NCBI GenBank assembly: GCA_032622095.1
Contig: CP136069.1
Location: 165,282,394-165,346,393, forward strand
DNA from: Siphonodentalium dalli
Taxonomy: Eukaryota; Mollusca; Scaphopoda; Gadilida; Siphonodentaliidae
DNA length: 64,000 bases
Direction of reading: 5' to 3'
In this document: positions 11,618 through 23,700 of the stretch, in pieces
Layout of the letters: every line of letters begins with the position of its first letter
How positions within the stretch are numbered: position 1 is the stretch's first letter
The notes under the pieces: generated by a model
Databases searched by the model: none
What the model saw: the letters and a program-made list of their open reading frames with translations, nothing else
Told to the model about the DNA's origin: nothing
Made by a program: the position numbers and the translations under genes

Positions 11618-13015
11618 TTATATATAGATGTTAGACAATAAATGATGATGAGAAAGTTCACGTGAGCCATATAATAGGATATCAATTGATATTCTGCTTG
11701 TTGGTAGCGCGGACATGAGCTCTATTCTCTCTTGAGTATACAGAGGACAATGAAAAAAGAAGTGGTATGCTGATTCAATTTCATAATCACCACAGGAACA
11801 GAACGGAGAATCTTCCAAGTGGTTTACGACGAGGTCTTTATTCAGGTTACTACAGCCTAATATAATTCTAGTATGATAAACTTGTGCTTTCCTGGAGTAA
11901 CTTTGATAGTAAAATTTGGCTATTTTTGAACGATCAACATTTAGGGTCCGTTTAAATTCTTTCAACGAAGGGGTCATCTTTACTGAGTCGGGTAAACTAT
12001 TCCAAGCACGTGTGGTTGACGGTAGAAATGTGTCCATATACGCATTCCTATTACTGTCAGGTGGGTGAATACTAGCATGCCTAAAATTATAACCAGACGA
12101 CATAGAATCTGGTGGAATCATATTGGATAAATAGGATGGAGTTATATTTCTTGTCATTTTGTAAAATTGAATTAATATCTGTTTACTTCTTCTTCTTGCA
12201 AGTGTTTCCCAACCAGTTTCAAGTAACAAGTTGAGGTCGCTAGTACTTCTAGTTGCCCCAGTTACAACTCGTGCCATTTCATACTGAATATCATCAATGC
12301 AATCGCTCATGTATTTCGGAATGTTATCCCAAACAGGGGATGCATATTCCAGTATTGGGCAAATGAATGAGACATATACGGTTTCTAAAGATTTTCTGCT
12401 TAATCGGAAATTGTGTTTCTTTACAAGATTAACTCTCTTCCATGCCTTGTCGAGTATGCTACAAATGTGACTTTCCCATGAATCAGTAGTGTCAAATATA
12501 ACTCCGAGATGTTTATGATTGCTTACTTCTGTTATTTGTGATCCAGCCATGAGTAGGGGTGGGTGAGCTATATTTAAGTTCTTCCTTGATACTATCAATG
12601 CTTCGGTCTTCATGGGGTTGAACTTTACCAACCACTTACATGACCATTTGACAATAGTGTCAATATCTTTATTAATTATTTCAGCGGCGAGGGTAGGGTT
12701 CACAACACACAGATAAATTGAGGTGTCATCAGCTAAAAGACGTATGTTGCACACTATATTTTTTGTTATATCGTTGATATAAATAAGAAATAAAAGGGGT
12801 CCTAATATGGAGCCTTGTGGGACGCCTGCATATACATATTTCCAGTCAGAGCTAGCGTTATCAATCAAAACTCTCTGTTGGCGAGATTTAAGATAGGAAG
12901 CTATTAGAATGTACAACTTGCCATTGATGCCCATGCTCGAGATTTTGTGGAGGAGACCTTTGTGCCAAACCTTATCAAATGCCTTACTGGTGTCACAAGA
13001 AAGTTTGTCATAGAA
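11618..13015 (-). pseudogene. LINE B: 5'-truncated reverse transcriptase fragment
   Basis: A 438-codon open frame (ending at 11618) holds the second half of a LINE RT: GVPQGSILGPLLFLIYIND near residue 37, then LLADDTSIY as the catalytic box (Leu replaces the usual Tyr/Phe before ADD), HLGVIFD, and CPILEYASPVWD. The end has a CSCGDYEIESAYHFFFHC knuckle. The frame extends without a stop upstream of the first ATG to about 13015 and includes SKAFDKVWHKGLLHKI, so 12934 is not the true start. Homology then stops abruptly, as expected for target-primed 5' truncation. The frame is open throughout, so the insertion is fairly young. C-terminal similarity links it to the LINE in the satellite at 47841-48205. 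Confidence 0.9.
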
Positions 13016-14169
13016 GAGTAACGGGACGGGACTCGGTCCAAAACAGCATCAACCCAACCGATATCTTAAGTTGTTGTGGACCGAGAAGAATTGGTCTACA
13101 TGTATTTAAAATTGTGTATTGGAAGTAAAGGTATAAAGAAGTCAGAAGATAGCTCGAACTAAAATGGTTTATCTCTTCCACTGAAATTGCTGTATTGGTT
13201 CAGAGATATAATAATAATAACTTCAAGAAATATTAAGAGTCTTGTCACCAGGGAATTATTTTGTTTCCATTCTTCATGTGAGCTGGTAATTGTTACTATA
13301 TTTGTAGAACATCGCACTATATATGCTGAATGAGAAGTTATCTGTTATGTACCGTCTCTTGTAAGTTATGGAATAATAATTAAACATTACATTCGAAAAT
13401 ATTTTCATAGAACTGTTGTTGTTGTTGTTTTGTTGCTGTTGTTATCGTTGTTGCTGCTGCTGCCACTGGAAATGATGCTGGACAGAGCATCTGTAAAGAT
13501 ACACAATCATGTTAAAGTTAGTTATCACCCAATGTTCGCGAACGCAGATCTCATTACCTCCATTAGTTCGAACATTAAACACGTTAAAGACGATTACATC
13601 ACGTAACGGAAGCCATTCCCCATCGTGATAATACTGTTGTTAGGGTGGTAACGTAATTACAGGGGCTCACATCACCATACCGGTCTCTGAACGCCCACAT
13701 GCTGATAGAATATAATTCATAATTTCGAGATAATGTAATGTGATGGCCTCGACCGATGCCTCCACGCAAGATCTGTCAGTTGGGTCTTGTCGAACAATAT
13801 ATGTTAGACACGATACCTGATGATTTTCTGACAGGAAATTCCACACCGAATCGAACGATACCAATATCTCAATTTTCCGCCAAAATGGACTTGGAACAAA
13901 TTAGCACCAAATTGACAGCTTAAAGTTGGCATTGGTACGTTTTCTGTACCCATAGTATCAACTAATTCTATTGTATCCATAGTATCAACTAATTATATTG
14001 TACTCGTGAGCCCATGAATATGAGGTTTTGTTGAGGTTTGTCCATCAAATATGGACTTTCAAAGTAGAAAGTTTTAATATGTTTCGACGGCGAGCAAAAA
14101 TGAATATGATTGTTCCTGATAGAGAACGTCCATGATTCCGTTTCCCCAAATTCTGTAGATAATAAATAG
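13016..14169. other. Spacer with a microsatellite; no gene
   Basis: A GTT/GCT trinucleotide-like run lies at about 13408-13463. A short tandem duplication of CCATAGTATCAACTAATT occurs at about 13951 and 13978. Otherwise no repeat or coding signal was found. Confidence 0.6.
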
Positions 14170-14345
14170 AGAATACCTACAGTTGTTAATTTGTATGAAT
14201 ACCGAAATATCTCATGAGTGTTTGGGAAAGAAAATTCGATTTTTCTTTACAGACACGAATGAGATGTTTCAGGTATTCAAACAAAACAACTGTAGATATT
14301 CTTTTTGTTATATGCCCCTTATTAATATTCAAAGTTGCTAAATTA
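14170..14345. repeat. Dispersed hairpin repeat, copy 1
   Basis: Shares GAATACCGAAATATCTCATG and the inverted partner GACACGAATGAGAT, followed by CTTTTTGTTAT and CTTATTAAT, with the copy at 33975-34147. The two halves are mutually inverted, so the element folds back on itself; a MITE-like nature is inferred. Confidence 0.75.
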
Positions 14346-15507
14346 ACTCTTATTTAATTAAATTATTAACTCTACATAATTAAAGCAGCGATGTATATAA
14401 TGTATCAAATGTGTATACGTCCATAATTAAATAGCGCGTGTCAGTGTTTACAAACAGGAAATAGCCAAAAGGCTATACTTTATTCGGGAATCGGGATGCT
14501 TAATTATGCATAACTTGAGCATTACGACAATGATAGTCACTGCGTGTAATTCGTTTATAACAATGACGCTGTATTCTGACTATTTGGTTATCAAATTTAC
14601 GAAAATAACTTATTTTGGTATGATTAATTGTTATTCACTCCGGGAACACCTCAGTGGAGTGTTTCGCGTCACTTTAAGCAGCAAATTGTTCAGGAAGGTG
14701 TGACCAAAGTGGTGGCAAGTCGAAAGGAAATCTTTAAACGACATAATTTAAGCATTTCCAAATAATGTCAATTTGCTCACCAACAATATTGTGAATGTGA
14801 TTAATCAATAATAAATGATACATTTATCACACAACAGTTTCACCGCCCGAGGTATTGCTAATGTCAGTGTAACGCGTCTTCTGATTGAGAATTTATAACC
14901 CCAAATCGAGTCCCAACAATAATCGCAGCACGAAGTCGCTTGTCGGACGTGACCAACGCAAGGGAATGACAGCGATGTCCAAAATGACAGGAAGCGTGAT
15001 TCAAATCGTATGCCGTTTTCGCGCCACGACGTTACGCGTTGAGCACGACAACCACTACCGCGCCCACGGGGTCGTCTCCGAATGCCAGTCGCTATTGTTT
15101 TGGAATGTGTGAACGGAGGTGTGAATAATTGGTTACTTCTAACGAGTACCTCTGTTAGTGATTAGTGGTGATATGTTGGGCTATTTTTGGTATTCAGGTG
15201 AGCTTTATTAACGCTGACAATAACTCATATATTTATATATAGTTATCACCGGTACGTAGTTAGTATATGTTAGTTCCGTGAGTGAACGATATAAGCATGT
15301 TTGTACCTTGAGTGAACAACCTGAACTCAAATCGACGTATATAAATGCATGCAAAGGCAATTTACTTCAACTTCAATGTAATATTCTCATAATCTTTCAT
15401 AATAATGGCTAATGTTCAGGTAAATGTTTCATTTTACAGAACAGAAAATGAGGGAGGAATCTGCTGTTTGATTGTCACAAATATCGTATTAAAACTAGAA
15501 AGAGTGA
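14346..15507. other. Spacer upstream of the MULE remnant; no gene supported
   Basis: A distinctly more GC-rich patch at about 14885-15112 contains a 75-codon open frame. I considered a FLYWCH-type zinc finger, common upstream of MULE transposases, but the Cys/His pattern is not convincing. Confidence 0.45.
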
Positions 15508-16229
15508 CAGTATCCACTGGACATGTTGCTACTTTCCAACGGGACGTTCGACAAATGCCCAAATCTATTCTGCCAAATTTACACAGTCCATGCCTTCGTC
15601 GAAAAAAAGATGGTCCCCCTTGTATACGCCCTCCTGCCAGACAAGAGTGAACCTACGTACAGACGTTTCCTATCGCTGCTCGTCGAGAAAGCCCTCTCGT
15701 TCGATATTCCACTTTCGACAGATGTATGGTTTACAGATTTCGAAACAGCCATCCAAAATGCCATCCGACAACAGTTTCCAACAACAACTTTGAAAGGATG
15801 TTTATTCCATTTCACCCAGAGTGTGTGGAGAAAAGCAAACGAGGTTGGGTTGAAAACCGATTATCAACAAGGTGGCCCATCAAATCCTTGATCAGACGGG
15901 CCATTGGTATTCCATTCCTACCAGCTATCGAAGTTGTTGATGCCTGGTTTGAGGCTATGGAAGAATATGAGTACTCCAGTGATGCTGTTGATCAGAGGGT
16001 ACTGAGATTCATGGACTACGTGACCTCCTACTGGCTGGAGGGACCCCAGTCATATGGAATCATGCAGATACCAATGGACACAGGACTACCAACCACCTTG
16101 AGGGCTGGCATAGAAAATTGCAACAGTCCATCGCAGGGTCCCATCCAAATATATATGCCCTATAGTCAACTTCATCAGACAAGAACAGAGCTACCAAGAA
16201 GCGACGAGGATGAGAAATTGACAATGCAA
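15508..16229 (+). pseudogene. MULE (Mutator-like) transposase remnant
   Basis: The frame at 15523 reads NGTFDKCPNLFCQIYTVHAF, then VPLVYALLPDK, YRRFLSLLVEKA and TDFETAIQNAI, followed by GCLFHFTQSVWRK. This is the MULE transposase core in the family's order; the conserved GTF segment and the TDFE aspartate are visible. A frameshift near 15880 moves the frame to RRAIGIPFLPAIEVVDAWFE and FMDYVTSYWLEG. A second shift near 16085 gives RTTNHLEGWHRKLQQSIAG, the C-terminal MULE signature, then a stop at about 16142 and a further shift into VNFIRQEQSYQEATRMRN. With at least three lesions it is inactive. The terminal inverted repeats of the parent element were not located. Confidence 0.9.
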
Positions 16230-16274
16230 TGGGTCGTTTGTCTGGACATTAGACTAGAACTTGTATTGTTGTGA

Positions 16275-17001
16275 AGACATGTCATTTTGTATAACTGTTG
16301 TACATAATTTCATAAATATAAAATGAGTAAGCTATGTAAATAATGGATATGAATAAAAACCTCAACTTAACATCCAATTGTTCATTCGACAATTATCATA
16401 AACTTCCACTTGGGCGAAAGATTGGGCTGGGATGACATGCGTCAATCCAGATGGAGAAGGACAATCCCACTAATTAATTTTCACACCTAAAGTTGACTGG
16501 CATTCGGATACCAACCCCCGCCCACAGGTGCGCGTGAATAAGGACACGCGTGGATTTAGTTTTCGGAGCACTGAATTTGACGAGCCACTGTTTCCACCAA
16601 CATGCATTATTTTTCTGAATCTGAATTCATTAGATCAGTCACAGAACCGCGAAGCCCGGGTCTTATAAATAAACGATATCATCTGTGAAGATTATTACAT
16701 ATCAGATAACAGGGTACATTTATCAGACAAATATACATGCATGCACCGAGGGATTAACTACAACTATTGCACATTCCTTCAAAACTCGTATAGCTTTCTT
16801 CGAAGGTGAAAGAATTTGTCACTTCGGCAGTTCATTAACGCATATTTATCACATAATTAGGCGCTAAACCCGGCCTCATATTTTTTTTAGTAAGACACAC
16901 ATGTATTATCGGCACGCTCAGTGACTTAAGAGCTTAGCACGATGCTGTCTATGTCAATGCCGGCACTTTATTATTATGTTAATTAAAATATAATTATGAT
17001 A
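16275..17001. other. Spacer; no recognised feature
   Basis: AT-rich sequence after the MULE remnant. No inverted-repeat end of the MULE was found here, and the 60-codon frame at 16685-16867 has no recognisable motif. Confidence 0.5.
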
Positions 17002-17337
17002 TTCGGCCCAAAATTTCTCGCGCAGCTGGCCACTTGCGAATTTTGGGTCATTTGCAACATTTCCCCAAAAAAATCGGACCAAGCACCGGTTCGACACTTT
17101 TTCGGACCACTTTTACGAACACGACCAAAACAATTATTGGCCCAAAATTTCTCGCCCAGCTGGCCACTTGCGAATTTTTTATCATTTGCCACATTTTCCC
17201 CAAACAAATCGGACCGAGCACAGGTTCGACACTTTTTCGGACCACTTTTACGAACTCGACCCAAAACATTTTCGGCCCAAAATGTTCCGCCAACCTGGCC
17301 ACTTACGAATTTGGGGTCATTTGCCACAATTTCTGAT
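17002..17337. repeat. Tandem repeat, about 2.5 copies of a 134-135 bp unit
   Basis: Units start at 17002, 17137 and 17271, each beginning with TCGGCCCAAAATTTCTCGC or a variant and containing GGCCACTTGCGAATTT and TTCGACACTTTTTCGGACCA. The unit length is not always a multiple of three, yet long frames are open on both strands because stop codons are rare in the unit; these frames are not genes. Confidence 0.9.
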
Positions 17338-19805
17338 ATTTTGCGAATAAGGAATAAGGAATAAGTAACGAAATTCACATTGCTGGTTTATATTGGGTTA
17401 TTTAGTGTTGACTGTGAGATAAACATGGGTGATAAGTGCGGTGGAACAATTTTGTCAACATGAAAAGACACATTTAAGATGGAACTATATTTTTTCTTGA
17501 AGGTCTATTTACTTCCTCGTTGGTTGTGATCAGGAAATCAGTATTAATTATTTTAACCCCAGCCGTTTCGGTGTCATTTTTCCTTGCTAAAATGGATCTC
17601 AAGTTCGTCCAAATTCTATACGAAATTTATAAACCTCGTCCACTAAATTCCATTCGAGCCTCTCTAATTCTCGACTCGAATCGAATTTATTGCACTCGGT
17701 TAATACATTTCGTATATAATTGCGACTCATTAGATAATTGCGACTCATTAGAGATCTCCTATATAATTTAGTCCATCTTGAGGGAAATCTGAACAACGTG
17801 ACGTGATTAGGCCGATCGTATATATTATTGCAACACGACCTGATTTTTCGGAAATTTCGCGACGATCTCCTCTGGGATGAGATCTGTGATAACGTAGGGG
17901 TCAACATACTCGGGTCTGTCGCATATTAGCACATTAATTGATTACACCGTGAACCCTTTCTATAACAATCATTGATGAGAAGGACAAACATGTCTAAATA
18001 ATATGTCGCCCAAATATCGCCGTAAAAGTGGATAGAGTTGTTTAAACCGATGTACGGATGCTATAATATCGACATTCGACAATAGTATTATTTTCAAAAG
18101 AGCGTCATATATACCAAAGAACACAAACTGAAGATACAGAAGAACAAAAATCAAAATGTACGTAAGTTATTATTTACATAATGGGTGGTGTCGTCGTGGA
18201 ATAATCTTCCAGATCATATTTTGAAGCAAGTATATCAGACGAGTTCAAGGAACACATCGATGCTGTTTTCTGGTGCGAAAGATACGAATTTGACTATTTT
18301 CTTAAATATAATAACCAGTACGATCAAATCATACACAATAACTTTCACAATCGTTCCATCTAAATACGTTATGTTCATTTATTTTGCAAAGGGGTAAAAG
18401 TCATCGCCACTTTGTCCCCTAAAATTGACGATGATGATGATCATGATGAAGATGACGATGATGAGTTCCATTGGGAATGTTCAGTTCGTATATAAGTTCA
18501 TATATGTCGCAATTGTTGAACTTATTATCTGAACATCTAACGCCAACGAATTATGAATATAACTCATACAGGTATGATCAGTTCACTTGCCTGTCGTCAT
18601 CGCATATATACTGAACAGCCCTCCACAGGAATAATACACCAAACTGCCCTTATTGTCTGGTCGATACACTCGCATTTTCGGGTCAACCTAGAAACAATTT
18701 GAACTAAGTTGGTTTTTATTCCATTTTGAAGAGGAATATATTAATATAATCCTTAGTAACATATTCAAAATCCGCTTTGAGCATTTTTGTTAATCCAAGT
18801 TTGGTGCCATTTTCCGATAAAATGACCCACCAGTTTAAAATTCAATTTTGCCAACCAGGTTATGATTGCGGAGGAACATTGACGATAACGTAGTAAGCAT
18901 GTGTTCTTTTAAAATATCAGACCAAAAATCGGCCAAAAGATCCAAAATGGCTGCCAATAAAAATCGACATTTGTTTCAGAAGTATTTTACATTTACACAC
19001 TTTTCTCACTCTTTAATGAACATTTCTTTGTGATTCCAGATGCACATGAAGGGAAATCTTAGTTGTGAATCTAGCGGCATCATAGATGTTCTTGTCGCAG
19101 CGATAGGCGGTCAAAATGGCGACCGTGATGATGTCATCTTGAAGTTCGCAAATTAGTCAAAGTTCAGTAATGCTTATACTGATAATCGCCCTACAGTTAC
19201 TTATAAATCAGATATAAGATAATTATGTGTGTACAAAAACTCAAAGTATTCGTCAATGGAGTCACAAATAGCTCTTTTCGTTGGTTAAAATCACAAAACG
19301 CTCTTTATTGACATAGAACTATTCAAATTTTCGCGTGGTTTAGATAGCATGCTCGCAAAAACACGAAATGAACGCTCTTTATATATTACACCCCCATATA
19401 AACGCTCTTTATATCCTACACCTCCATCCAACATGTTCTCTCACCCAGTCAGTTCGAATATTGTCACTGTCCTAATAGACGTATTTTATTTTTGGCGCTT
19501 CGCTGGTGAGGTTATCGCAACGTTGTGTTTTGTGTGTATATATAATTGAATTTTGATTCTTACTCTTATAAAATTGCTATTTCGTCACAGGTGTTTTGCT
19601 ATGGCTGACTCAAACAATCAGACGGAAACATTCGATTACTCAAATTGTTTCTAAAGAGCTCTGTCATAATGCTGCTGTGCTATCGAAACACGATCAAATA
19701 AGTTGGTGAAAAGGGTTTGCGAAATATATTACAAGTGTGATAAACGCCAGACGTCTCGACTCAAGCATTAATTATCTGAACGATTGGAGCAGTGTGCATA
19801 GCTCA
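17338..19805. other. Spacer with a GAT microsatellite and a partial hairpin repeat; no gene
   Basis: A GAT-rich run lies at about 18427-18463. At 18512-18540 the string TTGTTGAACTTATTATCTGA matches one arm of the hairpin at 52171-52225. A short duplication with AAACGCTCTTTATAT occurs at about 19370 and 19399. No coding signal. Confidence 0.55.
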
Positions 19806-20734
19806 CACGGTGGGGAATCAGGTGGTTTCGTGTTGAGTATCACGCATTCAAAATGGCCGAGGCGATCGCAAACGCGACCAGAAACGAGAAAAAAAAGGAA
19901 TAAACTATGATAATAATAATGTATAGCATTTGTAAAGCGCCTTTCCCAAAGCGCTCAAAGTTTTACAATTATTACCCTGATGAGCCTGAACATTCAGTAA
20001 CCATCTACTGCTCCCCGGGGACAGGGGGAGGTACAGCCGGGAGTATGCGAGGATACCATATGGCTAGCATACTGACAAGATCTTTCACTGCTCATTATCA
20101 GGTACCCTTGTAATGCATGGGTGGTGCAAAGCAGACACAGTACGAGCGACCTTGCTCAAGGGTCACAACTTGGCGCGAGATTCAAACAGTGTACAATCCA
20201 ACAATTGCACATCGCTCAAGTCGGCCAAGCCACTGCTGTGTGGAAACTCATAACAGACCACCAGCCAGCCGCGAACTCGCCTCGCTGACCACTGGACCAC
20301 GGAGCTCCACATAATGATATATTTCATAGTATTTTGGTAGCTATGCGAATACGCTATACTATTTTTCAAACAAGCTGATTCCTCATTTGTGTCCAAACAC
20401 ACAGTTGTTTGCTCTAACATTCTGATCAAAGTAGTCAGTCGAAGGATTCTCCTAGATGTATGGACTTGTGTATATAACGAACCTCAGGCTGGCAACTTTG
20501 GTCAGAATGTTATAGAAAACTACTGAGTATTTTCGAACATATATAAGGTATCGACTTGTTTTTAAAATAAATTCGAATATGCTCGTAACAGTCAACATGC
20601 TATTTTTTGTGTCAGTTCCTCATATATTATGTTTTTGTACATTTTTCAGTTCCTCATATATTATGTTTTTGTGCATTTGCGCATTTCTAATGCGTGGCAC
20701 TCACCAACATCGAAACTAAGTGATTCCCACCGTG
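19806..20734. mobile_element. TIR element (MITE family C), copy 1, with a SINE inside
   Basis: Starts CACGGTGGGGAATCAGG and ends with the inverted version, TGATTCCCACCGTG; the arms are about 60 bp. GCTCA directly flanks both ends (19801-19805 and 20735-20739), a plausible 5-bp target duplication. Without the SINE its length is about 520 bp, like copy 2 at 43973-44456. A small tandem duplication of TCAGTTCCTCATATATTATG lies at 20612-20679. No transposase is encoded; superfamily unassigned. Confidence 0.85.
19913..20313 (-). mobile_element. tRNA-derived SINE, nested in MITE C copy 1
   Basis: Read on the minus strand, the element begins GGAGCTCCGTGGTCCAGTGG. The string TGGTCCAGTGG (20289-20299) is a good pol III A box; the B box, expected about 36 nt on (near 20240-20253), is decayed. 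The 3' end reads GCGCTTTGGGAAAGGCGCTT and then runs into an ATT/ATC-rich tail. ATGATA flanks it on both sides (19907-19912 and 20314-20319), a short target duplication. Copy 2 of the host MITE lacks this block, which confirms insertion. Mobilisation by a partner LINE sharing the 3' end is expected for such SINEs, but no partner is identified here. Confidence 0.85.
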
Positions 20735-20739
20735 GCTCA

Positions 20740-21449
20740 TGTCGGAACGGTTCTTGTTCATTTCGGCCAATTTGGCCGGTTACTTCATGTGAGTTTTTCA
20801 TCTGACGTGTGTGTCGGAATAATGATGTGGAGGATTTATGTAAATGTAAGCCCAAACTACATTTCCAAGTAACGATGGTTTTGTTGTTTATTTTGAGGAA
20901 TAATACCGCGTCAGATGAATTCAGCCCAAATATGTTAACAGTTGTCGTGTAAAACATTCGGCAGTAAGTTAGCGTTATTTAGTATTTGTGGATGTCCTTT
21001 AACATGGGGAAAATAGACTACTGCGCTTGAACGAGCATGTGAATTGTCGTTTTTAATGTATAGCAACTTTATAATCAATAACAGAGGCATTTTCTGTCAA
21101 ATAAGGTCGCACTATTTACGATACCAATTGGGGAACTTTGTAAATTAAATTACGCGTAAACTTAACCTGCTGCAAATAGAAAAGGTGTCGGAATCGGCGT
21201 ACTCGCCCCAGGGCTAACTCGCCCAATCGGCGCGTGCCAACTCGGAATAAAAGGCCAACTCGGAATAAAAGATGCATACGGGGTGTTATATGGCGTTTGG
21301 TCCGTTGTTTCTCAATGAATATTATTGAAATTTGGTGTATATGTCCGGGCTGGGACATGGAATACAACAACGTTTGAATTGTTTTTAAATTTACAAATTT
21401 GTTGATTTTTATTCATTTTGTTTTCGTTCTGAAACACACTATAAAGTGT
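20740..21449. other. Spacer; no gene seen
   Basis: Contains a short duplication of CAACTCGGAATAAAAG at about 21238 and 21255. No coding or RNA-gene signal was recognised. Confidence 0.5.
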
Positions 21450-21768
21450 ATATAATATAATAACGAACACGAGATATACATAATTTATGAACTGTTAACA
21501 AAAGATATCAAATTCAATACATGACAAAGATGACTCAGTGGAGTTTATAAAGTGAACATAAAAACATTGAGGTAAGAATCTTTTTAAGGAATTCAACTTT
21601 ATTTAATGATAATAAACACATAAATTAAAACAACAAACATGAGACATACATGATTTATAAACTGTTAACAAAAGATATCAAACTCAATACATGACAAAGA
21701 TGACTCAGTGAAGTTTATAAAGTGAACATAAAAATATTAAGGTAAAAATCTTTTTAAGCATTACTAAA
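21450..21768. repeat. Tandem duplication, offset 170 bp
   Basis: Two copies, about 21450-21599 and 21620-21768, share ACTGTTAACAAAAGATATCA, CAATACATGACAAAGATGAC and TTTATAAAGTGAACATAAAA with few differences, so the duplication is relatively recent. No coding content. Confidence 0.9.
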
Positions 21769-21769
21769 C

Positions 21770-23060
21770 CGTTTAGCACAGTCCACTTCACTCATCCGAT
21801 CATCACTAAACTTCATATTTATCTTGATATTGATCTATCAGATGAGAGCTATCAAATATATTTTTAATTTTAGAGGAAAAAATGGTCGCCAGCGGCCATA
21901 TTGCATTTACGTTATATGTTATCGCGTCATGTCGATATCTAGTATTACTTAGAAATTTCACCTTTCCAGATTCATAATTGCTCCATTGACTGTAACAGAT
22001 GGAATTATTCCCCTCTTCGGATAGAGTGTCACTGAAACTTTATTTTGTCAGACTGTCTGTATAGTCACTGATTATATATGGCAATAATTTGTAATAAGAT
22101 GTAGCACTATTTTATTTTATATTTACATGCAGTGCTGTTTTTATACAACAATTCTAATCCCCCCTAGATCATCATGTGATCGACCATACATCGCGCGAGG
22201 ACCTGGTTGAATTAAGGGGGGTTTTTATGGATAACTTCTGTCCTCAAGCTAGATTATACTTATGACATTTAATGGCATGTTTCTAACATGGAGGGTTAGA
22301 TATGCGTGAGACACCACCACTCTTCAATTCACACCAAGTTATCAGCTGTCACATTCGGATATTAGAACCCATAGCCATGATTTATGGTTTATTTTGTGTA
22401 TACTAGTAATATTGTTATTTTCAGTACCTTTATATACCAGTACTGTGTATAACAATGCATATACATTAATCCATGTATACATGTATATTGATTCAACGGA
22501 TTCAGTGGTTTTGTCCATCAGTCTATCAAATTTGCGGGGAAAACATGGCCACAAGCAGTACACCCTGTTAAATTTCGAATTTGAATCAATTGGCGCACCC
22601 TGCAGCCAGCTTTTATTGGAGAACTTTTTCTCATGTGGATAGTTTGGGTCACCGCTAGATGTGAGCCATGTTTTGTTCTCAAGCTGTCCTTGTGAAGACA
22701 TCACTGCCAGCGGTGATCTTGAATTTTACTATTTTTATGGCTAAATAATTTGGTTGATCCTACAGACGACACCCCTTGTCCGATCGTCACCAGATTCCAC
22801 AATGATCTTCTGGATAACCAGGGGGAGAGTAATCTAATTTTCCCGAATTTCGTTAAAAAACATTACCACAGGCAGCAATTTGGTATCTTACTGTTTGATC
22901 CTCTTTTGCGTGACTGAATTGTTTAGCAACTGTACAGTCATATCCCTCATCTGATAGTCACCACACTTTATATTGATCTTCGGGCTGACAACTAGATGGG
23001 AGCTATCGAATGCTTTGAATTTTTTTGGAAAACATTGTCGCCAGCAGTCATCTTCTATTT
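21770..23060. repeat. Highly diverged repeat family, three or more copies
   Basis: Blocks at about 21780-21900, 22760-22870 and 22910-23060 share the order: a CGATC(G)TCAC-like start, ATTGATCTTC-like, GAT(G)GGAGCTATC(A/G)AAT and a (G)TCGCCAGC(A/G)G(C/T)CAT end. Identity is low and boundaries are uncertain. A MITE or retroelement origin is possible; no protein coding was recognised. Confidence 0.5.
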
Positions 23061-23364
23061 TGGTTTTTATATACATGTATATCTATTCATTCGGATAGCC
23101 AGTATTACGTAGGTACTTCAACTTTCCGCATTCCTGTCATCATTTGAAATATAAAAATTTACCTGATACCATGCACCCTTCAAAATTTGTTTCGTCGTAT
23201 CTATTTTAATGACCCGTATGGTAATATTGATACAGATATATTTGTCAAACCTTTCTTTGTACAATATACAGGTATTTAGTTTGTAACTAAATCTAGAAAT
23301 ATATAATAGTAGCTGGTGGACCCTACTTCGTCCGGGATGTTCCACTCTGATTTTCGGAGAATTG

Positions 23365-23700
23365 CGCGATTTAACCTTGAATTAACCATTTTAAAGGTGA
23401 ACGTCATGTCGGGTCACGATTTGACCCGCCCAAAACACTCCCCGGACAAAAGTCACGACAAAAGTACCCGTCGAAATCCGCCCGGCTTTACCCGATTTGA
23501 CCTTGAATTGACAATTTTGAATGTCAAGATCAGGTCAGGGTCATAATTTGACCCACCCGAAACACTCCTGGGACAAAAGTAACAGTAGGTATTATATTTC
23601 GTTGAAATACTTCGTTTTACCAGATTTGACCTTGAATTGATCTTTTTGAATGTCAAAGTCAGGTCGGGATCAAGATTTGACCCGTCCAAATAGTCCAGAA
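23365..23700. repeat. Tandem repeat, about 2.6 units of 126-129 bp
   Basis: Units begin GATTT(A/G)ACCTTGAATT at 23368, 23494 and 23623 and each contains GATTTGACCC and CAAAAGT-type blocks. The same GACCTTG and TTGACCC phrases recur degenerately to about 23880. Open frames across it come from the repeat. Confidence 0.85.

Noticed and set aside
14885-15112. FLYWCH-type zinc finger upstream of the MULE remnant
   Set aside because: The patch is GC-rich and open for 75 codons, but the Cys/His spacing and aromatic motif of FLYWCH are not visible.
16983-17378. ORFs of 122 and 131 codons over the 134-bp tandem repeat
   Set aside because: Overlapping on both strands and made of repeated peptide blocks; repeat artefacts.
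20250-20312. A genuine tRNA gene
   Set aside because: Only the A box is good, the B box and acceptor pairing are lost, and the segment is the head of a SINE.
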